Origin: CAZHHH01 sp052400685
GTDB lineage: Bacteria; Bacteroidota; Bacteroidia; Bacteroidales; Marinilabiliaceae
NCBI GenBank assembly: GCA_052400685.1
Contig: JBQTGJ010000004.1
Strand: one strand, 5' to 3'
Length of the DNA: 64,000 nucleotides
Shown piece by piece: positions 54,924 through 63,387 of the stretch (position 1 is its first letter; every line of letters begins with the position of its first letter). Position numbers and translations under genes: made by a program. The notes below the pieces were generated by a model. That model was given only the letters and a program-made list of their open reading frames with translations, did not search any database and was not told where the DNA came from.

Positions 54924-55343
54924 TTATTTTAAATCAGCACATCGCCGTTCCACAAGCTGCTTAATAACTCTCATCCCTTTTGTCATTTCCTCCAAATCGC
55001 TATGCGCCGGCGTGCGATAGCCAAAATCTTCCAAAGAACAGATGCCCTCAAATTTACCAACCAAAACGCAAGTCTGCTTCATGCTGTCAGTCAATTCCGC
55101 TTCCAGTTGTGAAGCCTCCCGAAACAAACCAATAGGGACGTGATTAGAAGGCAACTCCTCATAGCAAGCCATCAGTGCTGTAAAATATTTTTCTAGTGCC
55201 ATTAATGCCAGGTTGTATTTCAAATCGTTATTAAACCGTGTGCCATTCAGGCTTTTTTCCAATGCCCCGAAATAACCATTTGCATAAGCCAGGTGCTTCC
55301 GTGCCTCCTCAACATAAACATCTTCCATTCCAATTGTTTCCAT
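54924..55343 (-). CDS. HEPN-like helical protein, antisense to the nif genes
   Basis: The 139-residue protein is almost entirely helical. It contains EEARKHLAYANGYFGALEKSL and LMALEKYFTALMACYEELP, patterns of HEPN-type bundles. The catalytic R-X4-6-H motif of toxin HEPN proteins is not visible. It is transcribed opposite to nifH, and its promoter region is shared with nifH across 444 bases. A function in nitrogen fixation is possible but not shown. Confidence 0.6.
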   Translation of the reverse strand: METIGMEDVYVEEARKHLAYANGYFGALEKSLNGTRFNNDLKYNLALMALEKYFTALMACYEELPSNHVPIGLFREASQLEAELTDSMKQTCVLVGKFEGICSLEDFGYRTPAHSDLEEMTKGMRVIKQLVERRCADLK

Positions 55344-55581
55344 AATGATTGTTTTTAATTAACAATACCCTACCTAAATCATATTTCAGGCCAGCTTTTT
55401 TTCTATTTGAAATTTTCTTTTTCAAAAACACACAGCAACCTATACTACAGCCATTTAACAATCAAAAACGCGCCTCTTATTTTCATTATGATTGAATAAA
55501 AAAAGTCACAACAAATATACGTTCCGCCAAAAACCACCTAAATGTAATTTTCGGTTCATTTACATACTAACAGGTATTAAA

Positions 55582-55608
55582 ATTTGATTCAACTTATTTA
55601 AATCAAAT
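55582..55608. promoter_or_regulatory. Candidate activator site upstream of nifH
   Basis: ATTTGATT (55582-55589) and AATCAAAT (55601-55608) form an 8-bp inverted repeat with an 11-base spacer. It is centred about 127 bases before the predicted nifH transcript start, where NifA enhancers usually lie. It does not match the classical TGT-N10-ACA site, so the identity is uncertain. Confidence 0.35.
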
Positions 55609-55696
55609 TAAAACAACATCTGGCAGCAAAAACAAATCACTAACAAACAGTTAGTTACAATAAACAAAAGATCCTCACAACAACATTCCTTTTATT

Positions 55697-55712
55697 CGGC
55701 ACACTAATTTCA
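55697..55712 (+). promoter_or_regulatory. Candidate sigma-54 promoter of nifH
   Basis: CGGCACACTAATTTCA agrees with the sigma-54 consensus TGGCAC-N5-TTGCA at the -24 GG and at the spacing, with T instead of G in the -12 element. It lies about 76 bases before the nifH ATG and downstream of an inverted repeat. Confidence 0.5.
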
Positions 55713-55787
55713 ATAGGGTAAAACAACAGGCGAAAAAACAGCCTCAAAAAACAATAAACGAACACAAATTATTTAAACCTAATAGAT

Positions 55788-56612
55788 ATGAGAAAAATTG
55801 CAATTTACGGGAAAGGTGGAATCGGTAAAAGTACCACAACCCAAAACACAGTAGCCGGCTTAGCCGAAATGGGGAAAAAAGTAATGGTAGTAGGTTGTGA
55901 CCCCAAAGCCGACTCAACGCGATTGCTGTTACACGGATTGGCCCAAAAAACAGTATTGGACACACTTCGCGAAGAAGGCGAAGACATTGATCTGGACGAC
56001 GTCATGAAAGAAGGATTCGGAACAACCAGTTGCGTCGAGTCAGGCGGTCCTGAACCGGGTGTAGGTTGTGCCGGACGAGGCATTATTACCTCCATCAATT
56101 TACTGGAACAATTGGGCGCCTACGATGCCGACAAAGAATTGGACTACGTGTTTTACGATGTACTGGGTGACGTTGTTTGCGGCGGTTTTGCAATGCCAAT
56201 ACGCGACGGGAAAGCCGAAGAAGTGTACATTGTTTGCTCAGGCGAAATGATGGCAATGTATGCCGCCAACAACATTTGCAAATCCATCGCCAAATTCGGT
56301 AAAGCCGGAACCGTTCGCCTGGGTGGCTTAATATGTAACTCACGTAAGGTTGACAACGAAGACAGTTTGATACAGGAATTTGCCAAACGACTGGGAACAC
56401 AAATGATTCATTTTGTACCACGTGATAATATGGTACAACATGCCGAAATCAACCGAAAAACAGTAATTGACCATGCGCCCGAACACAATCAGGCCGATGA
56501 ATACCGGTCGTTAGCAACAAAGATAAACGACAATACCAATTTCGTAATTCCGACGCCACTGGCAATGGATGATTTGGAAAAACTACTGATTGACTTTGGT
56601 GTGATGAATTAA
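55788..56612 (+). CDS. nifH: Nitrogenase iron protein
   Basis: The Fe protein (274 residues) reduces dinitrogenase with two ATP per electron. The P-loop GKGGIGKS (residues 8-15) is intact. The [4Fe-4S] ligands are Cys94 (GVGCAGRG) and Cys131 (DVVCGGFAMP). Arg97 is the residue ADP-ribosylated in organisms with DraT. The sequence fits the anaerobe-type NifH group. It is followed by nifI1 after 50 bases. Confidence 0.98.
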   Translation: MRKIAIYGKGGIGKSTTTQNTVAGLAEMGKKVMVVGCDPKADSTRLLLHGLAQKTVLDTLREEGEDIDLDDVMKEGFGTTSCVESGGPEPGVGCAGRGIITSINLLEQLGAYDADKELDYVFYDVLGDVVCGGFAMPIRDGKAEEVYIVCSGEMMAMYAANNICKSIAKFGKAGTVRLGGLICNSRKVDNEDSLIQEFAKRLGTQMIHFVPRDNMVQHAEINRKTVIDHAPEHNQADEYRSLATKINDNTNFVIPTPLAMDDLEKLLIDFGVMN

Positions 56613-56662
56613 TGCCAGAGCTTTACTAATTACTCATTTCAACACAACTAAAACTCTGTACT

Positions 56663-56989
56663 ATGTATTTGTTAAGAGCAATTATACGCCCGGAAAAATC
56701 ACCCGTCGTATTAAAAGCATTATTTGATGCCGGATTTCCGGCCGTAACAAAAATGCCGGTTTTTGGACGAGGCAAACAGCGAGGGCTGAAAGTCGGTTCG
56801 GTAACTTATGATGAATTACCCAAAGAGATGCTGATGTTGGTGATCCCCGATAAAGACAAGGATTTTGTCATAGAAACGATCCTCACCTCAGCCCGATCAG
56901 GAGAAGAAGGTCAATTTGGCGACGGCAAAGTCTTTGTAACTCCGGTAGAAGAAGTGTACACCATTTCGTCAGGCCGAAAAGAAGCATAG
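56663..56989 (+). CDS. nifI1: Nitrogenase regulatory PII-like protein NifI1
   Basis: The 108-residue PII-family protein begins MYLLRAIIRPEKSPVVLKALFDAGFPAVTKM and has the T-loop region with GRGKQRGLKVGS. With NifI2 it inhibits NifDK when 2-oxoglutarate is low. Its position between nifH and nifD is the hallmark of anaerobe and archaeal nif operons. Confidence 0.94.
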   Translation: MYLLRAIIRPEKSPVVLKALFDAGFPAVTKMPVFGRGKQRGLKVGSVTYDELPKEMLMLVIPDKDKDFVIETILTSARSGEEGQFGDGKVFVTPVEEVYTISSGRKEA

Positions 56990-56991
56990 AC

Positions 56992-57090
56992 AGACTTTGA
57001 ATGAGTTCATTCTGAATGGTAAAATTTTGACCGGGTTAAACCTACCTCCCGCACCATCATTTCACCATTCACTCATTCGGTCGAAAGTCT
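56992..57090 (+). other. Long stem-loop in the nifI1-nifI2 spacer
   Basis: AGACTTT-GAATGAGT (56992-57006) pairs with ACTCATTC-GGTCG-AAAGTCT (57071-57090), leaving a small bulge. An inner pair GAATGGT (57013-57019) / ACCATTC (57064-57070) extends it. The hairpin fills the 186-base gap between the two PII genes. Confidence 0.65.
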
Positions 57091-57175
57091 TTAAACGCTA
57101 TGGAAGAATTTGAATCCGGCTTAATACATTATTAATTCAGGTATTCAGACATCTCATCATTAAAAAAACAGACAT

Positions 57176-57541
57176 ATGAAACTAATATTAGCCGTAATAC
57201 GCATCGCAAAAATGCAGGAAACGAAAGCTGCGCTATCAGAAGCCGGACTACCATCGTTCACTGCCATGGCTGTCTTAGGGCGGGGCCAAGGAAACGGAGA
57301 TCTGGAAAAAGCGGTGGACGTAAGCCCTCAACTACATGAGTTAATACCCGAAACGCCACGATTCAAATCAAAAAGACTAATAAGTCTGGTTGTTACTGAC
57401 GATAAAAAAGAAATCGCAGTAGAGACGATTATAAAGGCCAATCAGACCAATAAATCAGGTGACGGAAAAATATTTGTGACCGACACGATTGATTCCTTTG
57501 GCGTACGCACCGGCGCATCAGGCGATACCACATTAGACTAA
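57176..57541 (+). CDS. nifI2: Nitrogenase regulatory PII-like protein NifI2
   Basis: The 121-residue second PII paralogue begins MKLILAVIRIAKMQETKAALSEAGLPSFTAMAVLGRGQGNG and has an enlarged T-loop (residues about 38-62). It works as a heterocomplex with NifI1. It is followed 22 bases later by nifD with an AGGAGG-like stretch (57550-57555) before the start. Confidence 0.94.
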   Translation: MKLILAVIRIAKMQETKAALSEAGLPSFTAMAVLGRGQGNGDLEKAVDVSPQLHELIPETPRFKSKRLISLVVTDDKKEIAVETIIKANQTNKSGDGKIFVTDTIDSFGVRTGASGDTTLD

Positions 57542-57563
57542 AAAAATAGAGGAGGACTAAATT

Positions 57564-59192
57564 ATGGGAAAAGATATAAAAATTGACCCCGAAAAATTCA
57601 GGGATGCGGTAACGGAAGCCTATCCCCAAAAAGTAGCCCGAAAAAGAGCCAAAGCCATCGTGGGTAGCAATCCGGAAACCATACCGGAGATACAGGCAAA
57701 TGTGCGCACGGTTCCGGGTATTATAACACAAAGAGGCTGTACCTATGCCGGCTGCAAAGGCGTTGTTTTAGGCCCCACACGAGACATACTGAACCTGACA
57801 CACGGACCTATAGGTTGCGGTTTCTACTCATGGCTGACACGGCGTAACCAAACCAAACCGGCCACCGACAGCGACGCTAACTATATGACCTACTGCTTCT
57901 CCACCGACTTACAGGATTCAAACATCGTATTTGGTGGTGAAGAAAAACTGAAACAAGCCATCAGAGAGGCCATGGAATTATTTAACCCTAAAGCCATAGG
58001 AATATTCTCAACCTGCCCTGTTGGATTGATTGGAGACGACGTTCACCGTGTAGCCCGCCACATGGTTGAAGAGTACGATAACAAACCAAACATTTTCGGT
58101 TTTTCGTGCGAAGGTTACCGCGGCGTATCACAATCGGCCGGTCACCACATCGCCAACAACCAGCTTTACAAACACCTGATTGGCCGTGACGACAATGTTA
58201 CCAGCACCTGTAAATACAGAGTCAACCTGTTGGGCGAATACAACATTGGTGGAGATGCCTTTATTATTGAAGACTTGTTTAAAAGATGCGGCATTGAATT
58301 AGTTGCCACATTCTCGGGTAACTCAACGGTTACACAATTTGAGCAGGCACATACGGCCGATCTGTCAATGGTAATGTGCCACCGTTCCATCAATTATGTT
58401 GCCGAAATGTTAGAGACCTCATTCGGGATACCATGGATAAAAGTAAACCTGATCGGCGCACAAGCAACGGCCAAAACATTACGCAAGGTAGCTGCCTATT
58501 TCGAAGACAAAGAGCTCATCGAACAGGTTGAATCGGTCATTGCAGAAGAGATGGCCAAAGTAGATGCAGCCTTGCCGGAAGTATTCCCCTTAACCAATGG
58601 TAAAACGGCGATGCTCTTTGTAGGCGGTTCACGGGCCCACCACTATCAGGAACTATTTGAAGAACTGGGCATAAAAACACTGGCAGCCGGTTACGAATTC
58701 GGACACCGCGACGACTATGAGGGACGACGTGTTATACCCACCATTCGGGTGGATGCGGATACCCGTAACATTGAAGAGATTAAGGTAACGAAAGATGAAA
58801 AACGGTACAAAGAACGTATTACCAAAGAAAAAATCGAGGAACTGGAAAAAGCCGTTGATCTCGATTACAATGGGTACAATGGTTTGATGGCCGACATGAA
58901 ACCCGGCGGATTGGTTATCGACGACCTGAGTCACCATGAGATGGATAAACTTATAGAATTGTATCATCCTGACATTTTCTGTGCCGGTATTAAAGAAAAA
59001 TATGTAGTACAAAAAATGGGTGTCCCGCTCAAACAGCTTCACAACTACGATACAGAAGGACCTTATGCCGCCTTCGAAGGTGCCATCAACTTTTATCAAG
59101 ACATCGCCAAGATGCTCACCACTTCCATTTGGAAAGAGATAAAAGCACCCTGGGAGTCGGAAGAAATGGTAGAAGCTGTTTATGCCTGTTAA
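57564..59192 (+). CDS. nifD: Nitrogenase molybdenum-iron protein alpha chain
   Basis: NifD (542 residues) carries the FeMo-cofactor. P-cluster ligands are Cys59, Cys85 and Cys151. FeMo-cofactor ligands are Cys272 (MCHRSINY) and His493 (QLHNYD). Gln190 and His194 lie in SCEGYRGVSQSAGHH. A region of roughly 50 residues (about 385-440, charged, with DEKRYKERITKEKIEELEK) is the insertion seen in anaerobe-type NifD. The length and ligands indicate a functional Mo enzyme. Confidence 0.98.
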   Translation: MGKDIKIDPEKFRDAVTEAYPQKVARKRAKAIVGSNPETIPEIQANVRTVPGIITQRGCTYAGCKGVVLGPTRDILNLTHGPIGCGFYSWLTRRNQTKPATDSDANYMTYCFSTDLQDSNIVFGGEEKLKQAIREAMELFNPKAIGIFSTCPVGLIGDDVHRVARHMVEEYDNKPNIFGFSCEGYRGVSQSAGHHIANNQLYKHLIGRDDNVTSTCKYRVNLLGEYNIGGDAFIIEDLFKRCGIELVATFSGNSTVTQFEQAHTADLSMVMCHRSINYVAEMLETSFGIPWIKVNLIGAQATAKTLRKVAAYFEDKELIEQVESVIAEEMAKVDAALPEVFPLTNGKTAMLFVGGSRAHHYQELFEELGIKTLAAGYEFGHRDDYEGRRVIPTIRVDADTRNIEEIKVTKDEKRYKERITKEKIEELEKAVDLDYNGYNGLMADMKPGGLVIDDLSHHEMDKLIELYHPDIFCAGIKEKYVVQKMGVPLKQLHNYDTEGPYAAFEGAINFYQDIAKMLTTSIWKEIKAPWESEEMVEAVYAC

Positions 59193-59199
59193 GCGTTGT

Positions 59200-59318
59200 G
59201 ACTGCGGAGAAAATAGTTTCTATAAAAATAAACTTCCACAGCACAATGTCTCACATGAAAACCCTGTTGTTGATGCATTTATATCAAAAAATAAAAAAAA
59301 GGGATTTTCTCGCAGACA
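59200..59318 (+). other. Inverted repeat in the nifD-nifK spacer
   Basis: TGACTGCGGAGAAAAT (59200-59215) and ATTTTCTCGCAGACA (59304-59318) pair with one bulged base and one mismatch, about 88 bases apart. nifD and nifK are unusually far apart here, 186 bases. Confidence 0.6.
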
Positions 59319-59378
59319 AAACAACACAAAACAGGACATGGCAAATCCGCTACTTTAATCTTTTTAAAACCATTGATT

Positions 59379-60758
59379 ATGTTATTACGACACACCACTG
59401 CAAAAGAAATAGACAGAAAGGCACTAACGATCAATCCAGCCAAGACCTGTCAGCCGGTAGGCGCCATGTACGCCGCATTAGGGATACATGGTTGTTTGCC
59501 ACACAGTCACGGGTCACAAGGCTGTTGCGCCTATCACCGCAGCGCTTTAACCCGTCATTTTAAAGAGCCCGTAATGGCTGCTACCAGCTCATTTACCGAG
59601 GGCGCCTCCGTATTTGGCGGCTCAGCCAACTTGCTACAAGCCATTAACACAATATTTTCGGTGTACAACCCCGAAATAATTGCGGCTCATACCACGTGTC
59701 TTTCAGAAACCATAGGTGATGATATGACACAAATCCTGAACAAAGCAATTGATGACGATATTATTCCCGAGGGTAAGAAAGTTATCTATTGCAATACGCC
59801 AAGCTACGTAGGCACACATGTTACAGGTTATTCCAACCAGGTAACGGCCTTTGTGAAATTTTTCTCCACTGCCACGCCCAGGAAAAAAAATGTGATAAAT
59901 CTGGTGGCAGGCTGGATGGAACCTTCGGATATGCGGGAAATAAAACGTCTGACAAAAATGCTTGAAGCCCGAACCATAATGTTTCCGGATATGAGTGATG
60001 TTTTGGATGCTCCAATGGATGGCAAATTTCACATGTACCCGACGGGCGGAACAACGCAGGAAGAATTAACGGCCACCGGCGACAGCAAATTTACCATCGG
60101 CATGGGGCCATACTGCACTGAAGGCGCCTGCATCGCACTTGAAAACAAATGCAAGGTAAAATACGAAATGGTAGACATTCCCATCGGGCTAAAAGCCACC
60201 GACCGCTTCATGATGTCACTAAGTCGCCATGCCAACATCCCGGTTCCAGATGCCATAACACATGAACGCGGCCGATTAGTAGATTTGATTGCCGACAGTG
60301 ACAAATTGCTTTATGGCAAACGGGTGGCACTATGGGGCGACCCCGATACCTTGATTCCCTTGTGCGAATTCCTCGTGTCGCTGGATATGAAACCGGTTTA
60401 TGTGGTAACAGGAACCCCCGGCAAAATCTTTGACGAACGCATGAAAGCCATTCTGAAAGATATTCCGGAAGCTAAATTCAAAAGTGGCGAACGGGCCGAC
60501 ATGTTCCAAATGCATCAATGGATTAAACAACAAGGGGTGGACTTGTTAATAGGCAATACCTATGGCAAATACATTGCCCGCGACGAAGACACGCCGTTTG
60601 TACGCATGGGATTTCCCATAGCCGACCGTCCCGGACATAACTACATGCCTAAAACAGGCTACAACGGTGCTGCCAATCTGCTCACTCAAATGCTGAGTGC
60701 CATGCTCGACCACCGCGATCGCACCTGTGCTGAAGAAAAAGTTGAATTCCAGATATAA
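59379..60758 (+). CDS. nifK: Nitrogenase molybdenum-iron protein beta chain
   Basis: With the ATG at 59379 the protein has 459 residues, the short N-terminal form found in anaerobes. P-cluster ligands are Cys24 (AKTCQPVGA), Cys49 (HGSQGCCAYHRS) and Cys107 (AHTTCLSETIGDD). The conserved serine region follows (TPSYVGTHVTGYSNQ). It pairs with NifD in the alpha2-beta2 tetramer. It ends the first nif transcription unit. Confidence 0.98.
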   Translation: MLLRHTTAKEIDRKALTINPAKTCQPVGAMYAALGIHGCLPHSHGSQGCCAYHRSALTRHFKEPVMAATSSFTEGASVFGGSANLLQAINTIFSVYNPEIIAAHTTCLSETIGDDMTQILNKAIDDDIIPEGKKVIYCNTPSYVGTHVTGYSNQVTAFVKFFSTATPRKKNVINLVAGWMEPSDMREIKRLTKMLEARTIMFPDMSDVLDAPMDGKFHMYPTGGTTQEELTATGDSKFTIGMGPYCTEGACIALENKCKVKYEMVDIPIGLKATDRFMMSLSRHANIPVPDAITHERGRLVDLIADSDKLLYGKRVALWGDPDTLIPLCEFLVSLDMKPVYVVTGTPGKIFDERMKAILKDIPEAKFKSGERADMFQMHQWIKQQGVDLLIGNTYGKYIARDEDTPFVRMGFPIADRPGHNYMPKTGYNGAANLLTQMLSAMLDHRDRTCAEEKVEFQI

Positions 60759-60763
60759 TAAAC

Positions 60764-60795
60764 AGGTAGAAACGCACGGTCGTGCGTTTCTACCT
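60764..60795. terminator. Perfect hairpin after nifK
   Basis: AGGTAGAAACGCACG and CGTGCGTTTCTACCT pair over 15 bases around GT, 6 bases after nifK. The T tract is short, but the stem is very stable. Similar palindromes (GTAGAAACGCAC type) are known to be scattered in some genomes, so it may be a repeat used as a terminator. Confidence 0.65.
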
Positions 60796-60839
60796 ATTTG
60801 TCCCATTTGTCAAAATTTCGTGACAAAAAATTATTAGGT

Positions 60840-62753
60840 TTATTTATTTTCCAAATCACAAACTTTTTTGAATTGAGTTGGCGTAATACCTACTTCATTT
60901 TTAAATGCGCTATAAAAAGTCGACCGGGATGAAAAACCCGCATCAAAAGCGACTTGTTTCATCAATAAATTATGCCGTTTGGTTTCGCTGATCCGATTCT
61001 TACAAAAATCAATTCTATATCTGTTTATCAGAACATTAAAGTTACAACCAAATTGTTTATTAATCAATTGGGACACATATGTAGTGTTTGTATTAAGCTG
61101 GGTAGCTATGCCTTCAAGAGATAAATCCGGATTCCTGAAAATTTGTTCATTATCCAGAAGCCTGAGGAGGTTGGTCATAAGTTGATTCTCAGGCAGATTT
61201 ACAGGTAGAATGGTCTGTTCTTTTAATAAATTATCTATCAGCTTTTGACGTTGTTGTGCTTCCAGATTTTGTTTGTAAATGCTTTGTATTGCTGTTTCTC
61301 TAATTCTTTTATTTAAGATGATTAAAATAATGATGGTTACTATCAGTCCCAATGCTACAGTGACACCTGCAATAATATAACTTTTATTTTTAATCTCCTG
61401 TTTCTGTAATGTTATGGTATAATCTTTCTCCCGCATTTCATAATCAACCATTAACTTTTGCAGTTTATCTGATGCTTTTCGTTTATCGACTTCGTTCTTA
61501 AGCGTCAGATAATTTGTAACATATTTTATGGCCGCCGGATAATTGCGGTCTTTCTTATACAATTCGAAGAAACTTTTATTTATAATTGATTCCCATTGCA
61601 GCGACTTCAAAGAATCAGAAAGTTCAAGAGCAATATTCAAATATTTTTTCGCCATAACGAAATTTCCGTTATACATATATGCCTTGCCCAATGAATTAAC
61701 ACACCTAACTAATGATAAACTGTTTGCATTACCCTTTAATTTATATTCGTACGCCTTATGATAATAACTAATGGCGGTTTCGTAATCGCCTTTTAACCGG
61801 CAAAAATTGGCATAATTAGTAAAGGCAACTGATAACGACTCGTTATTATTTAATTCTTTAGCATATTCAATTGACTTATTAAAATAAACCTCAGCATTGG
61901 CCCAATCTTTCATCTCGGTATAAATAATACCCATCCCTTCATAACTTTCGCGACGCTTAACTGGCGCGTAAATATTTTGAGTTAGTTGCAGATGTTTAAC
62001 CTGCCATTGCAGAGCCTTTTCGTATCTTCTCTCATCCCGGTATATCCTGCTAATATTCAGGTATATTTTAAGCAAACAGTAACTGTTGCCGGTCTCGTTA
62101 CAAATATTCATACTTTTAACATAATATTTGTAAGCTTCAGAAATAAAGCCCATACGACGATTTGCTGCAGCTAACATATATAGATACGAATCACGATCCT
62201 CTTTAATGCCATTGATTTCTAAAATACTATCGGCTTTTAGTATATAATATTGTCCTTCTTTATACTTTTCCTGAAACATTAAAAATAACCCCTGAGCGCC
62301 AAAACAGCCAGCCTCAAATGATGGATCTTTTAATTTTTTGGATAGTTTGTTGGCTTCTGCCAGATATTTATTAAAAGCACCCACATGATTCAGTTCTGCT
62401 GCATCGCGGGCTGCATTAATACAAAAAAAGAATTTCAGGGGTGTATCCTTTTTTAAATAGGAAAACCCATTCTCAAAACAAGTCAAAGAACTATCAATCT
62501 GCTTTTTTTTTCGATAATCAACTGCCTTTACATACTCAATTTTAGCTTTACTTTCGTTTGAAGCAGGTAGTCGTGAATATGCCTCTGCTTTATCAATGTA
62601 GTAAGATGGGGGTTTTTGCAGGCTTCTGGCATTAATTTTTGCCTCAGTAAAAATCTTGTCGATATTTAAATCCGTTTCATTAGTGCTTTTATTGATACAA
62701 CCATATCCCATTACAAGCCATAATAAAAACAAAAACAATTTCGCTTGCTTCAT
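60840..62753 (-). CDS. TPR lipoprotein with membrane helix and AraC-type DNA-binding domain
   Basis: The 637-residue protein starts with a lipoprotein signal (MKQAKLFLFLLWLVMGYGC, Cys19). About 400 residues of tetratricopeptide repeats follow (for example YEGMGIIYTEMKDWANAEVYFNKSIEYAKEL). One membrane helix is at about 452-478. The C-terminal AraC HTH (about 535-637) includes LEGIATQLNTNTTYVSQLINKQFG and KQVAFDAGFSSRSTFYSAFK. Bacteroidota use such hybrid proteins as single-chain sensors. It is transcribed against the nif genes, between nifK and nifE. A G10 tract directly precedes the ATG. Confidence 0.88.
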   Translation of the reverse strand: MKQAKLFLFLLWLVMGYGCINKSTNETDLNIDKIFTEAKINARSLQKPPSYYIDKAEAYSRLPASNESKAKIEYVKAVDYRKKKQIDSSLTCFENGFSYLKKDTPLKFFFCINAARDAAELNHVGAFNKYLAEANKLSKKLKDPSFEAGCFGAQGLFLMFQEKYKEGQYYILKADSILEINGIKEDRDSYLYMLAAANRRMGFISEAYKYYVKSMNICNETGNSYCLLKIYLNISRIYRDERRYEKALQWQVKHLQLTQNIYAPVKRRESYEGMGIIYTEMKDWANAEVYFNKSIEYAKELNNNESLSVAFTNYANFCRLKGDYETAISYYHKAYEYKLKGNANSLSLVRCVNSLGKAYMYNGNFVMAKKYLNIALELSDSLKSLQWESIINKSFFELYKKDRNYPAAIKYVTNYLTLKNEVDKRKASDKLQKLMVDYEMREKDYTITLQKQEIKNKSYIIAGVTVALGLIVTIIILIILNKRIRETAIQSIYKQNLEAQQRQKLIDNLLKEQTILPVNLPENQLMTNLLRLLDNEQIFRNPDLSLEGIATQLNTNTTYVSQLINKQFGCNFNVLINRYRIDFCKNRISETKRHNLLMKQVAFDAGFSSRSTFYSAFKNEVGITPTQFKKVCDLENK

Positions 62754-62763
62754 CCCCCCCCCC
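62754..62763 (-). promoter_or_regulatory. Homopolymeric G10 tract at a start codon
   Basis: Ten C on the plus strand (G10 on the minus strand) touch the ATG of the TPR/AraC gene. Tracts of this length are prone to slippage. Here it would change the spacing or pairing of the ribosome-binding region rather than the reading frame. Confidence 0.6.
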
Positions 62764-62865
62764 TTAATTATTTATGTATTACTAAAAATCAGCCCGATTT
62801 CATGTGAAGATAATCCCCCCTTTGCCGGCAGGTGACAAAAATACATATTAATATCTTTCTTATAG

Positions 62866-62950
62866 TTAGAACCTGTTTATAAAGTTCGACGTCATGCTTG
62901 CTCTCAAAACAATCATTTACACAAGGAAACTCACATTTTTCGAACAGACG
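62866..62950. repeat. Partial family-R repeat upstream of nifE
   Basis: AGAACCTGTTTATAAAGTTCGACGTCATGCTTGCTCTCAAAACAATCATTTACAC follows the family order, then CTCACATTTTTCGAAC; the right half is missing. It lies in the 634-base spacer between the TPR/AraC gene and nifE. An inverted TGTTC / GAACA pair (62992-62996 and 63005-63009) follows. Confidence 0.65.
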
Positions 62951-63331
62951 TTAGAGTCGTTTTACCCGGTTTGGATTGATGAGGGGTCATCTGTTCCGGG
63001 CATTGAACACTTCCAAATGATAGCATTGCTGCTGTTTAGCCGGCATAACAAAAATCGCGGATCGTACTGCCAAATAAATATTGTGCCGCTCAGGAAAAAG
63101 ACACAAAACAAAATTAATAACCCACTGCCCGGAATTTTTAATACTTCAATATTTGAATACCGGCTTTTACTCGACCACTTAACAGCTGCTACCATCAATT
63201 CGTTACCAAAATGTAATATTTTTTCTTCAATTCCACATTCAGGTCATATTGATCTCAAACAGGACTTCCGAACCCTGATTTAACACCTTAACAAACAGTG
63301 TTATATATTTATTAGTAAGAACAATAAAGGG

Positions 63332-63347
63332 TGGCACAGTTTTTATC
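63332..63347 (+). promoter_or_regulatory. Candidate sigma-54 promoter of nifE
   Basis: TGGCACAGTTTTTATC keeps a perfect -24 TGGCAC with a weak -12 element. It lies 51 bases before the nifE start. Because nifK ends in a hairpin and an opposing gene follows, nifE needs its own promoter, and this is the best candidate I see. Confidence 0.45.
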
Positions 63348-63387
63348 TATACCATAGAGAACTTAAGTATAACCAAAACAATTCGCT

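Noticed and set aside
57564..59192. NifD lacking the FeMo-cofactor histidine, because GPYAAFEG lacks the His found in GPYHGF
   Set aside because: The ligand is the earlier His in the HSWDY-like segment, present here as His493 in QLHNYD; the residue in GPYH is not the ligand.
62894..63283. Open frame of 129 codons upstream of nifE
   Set aside because: Its first part is a family-R repeat, and its product shows no coherent domain; the region is better explained as regulatory spacer.
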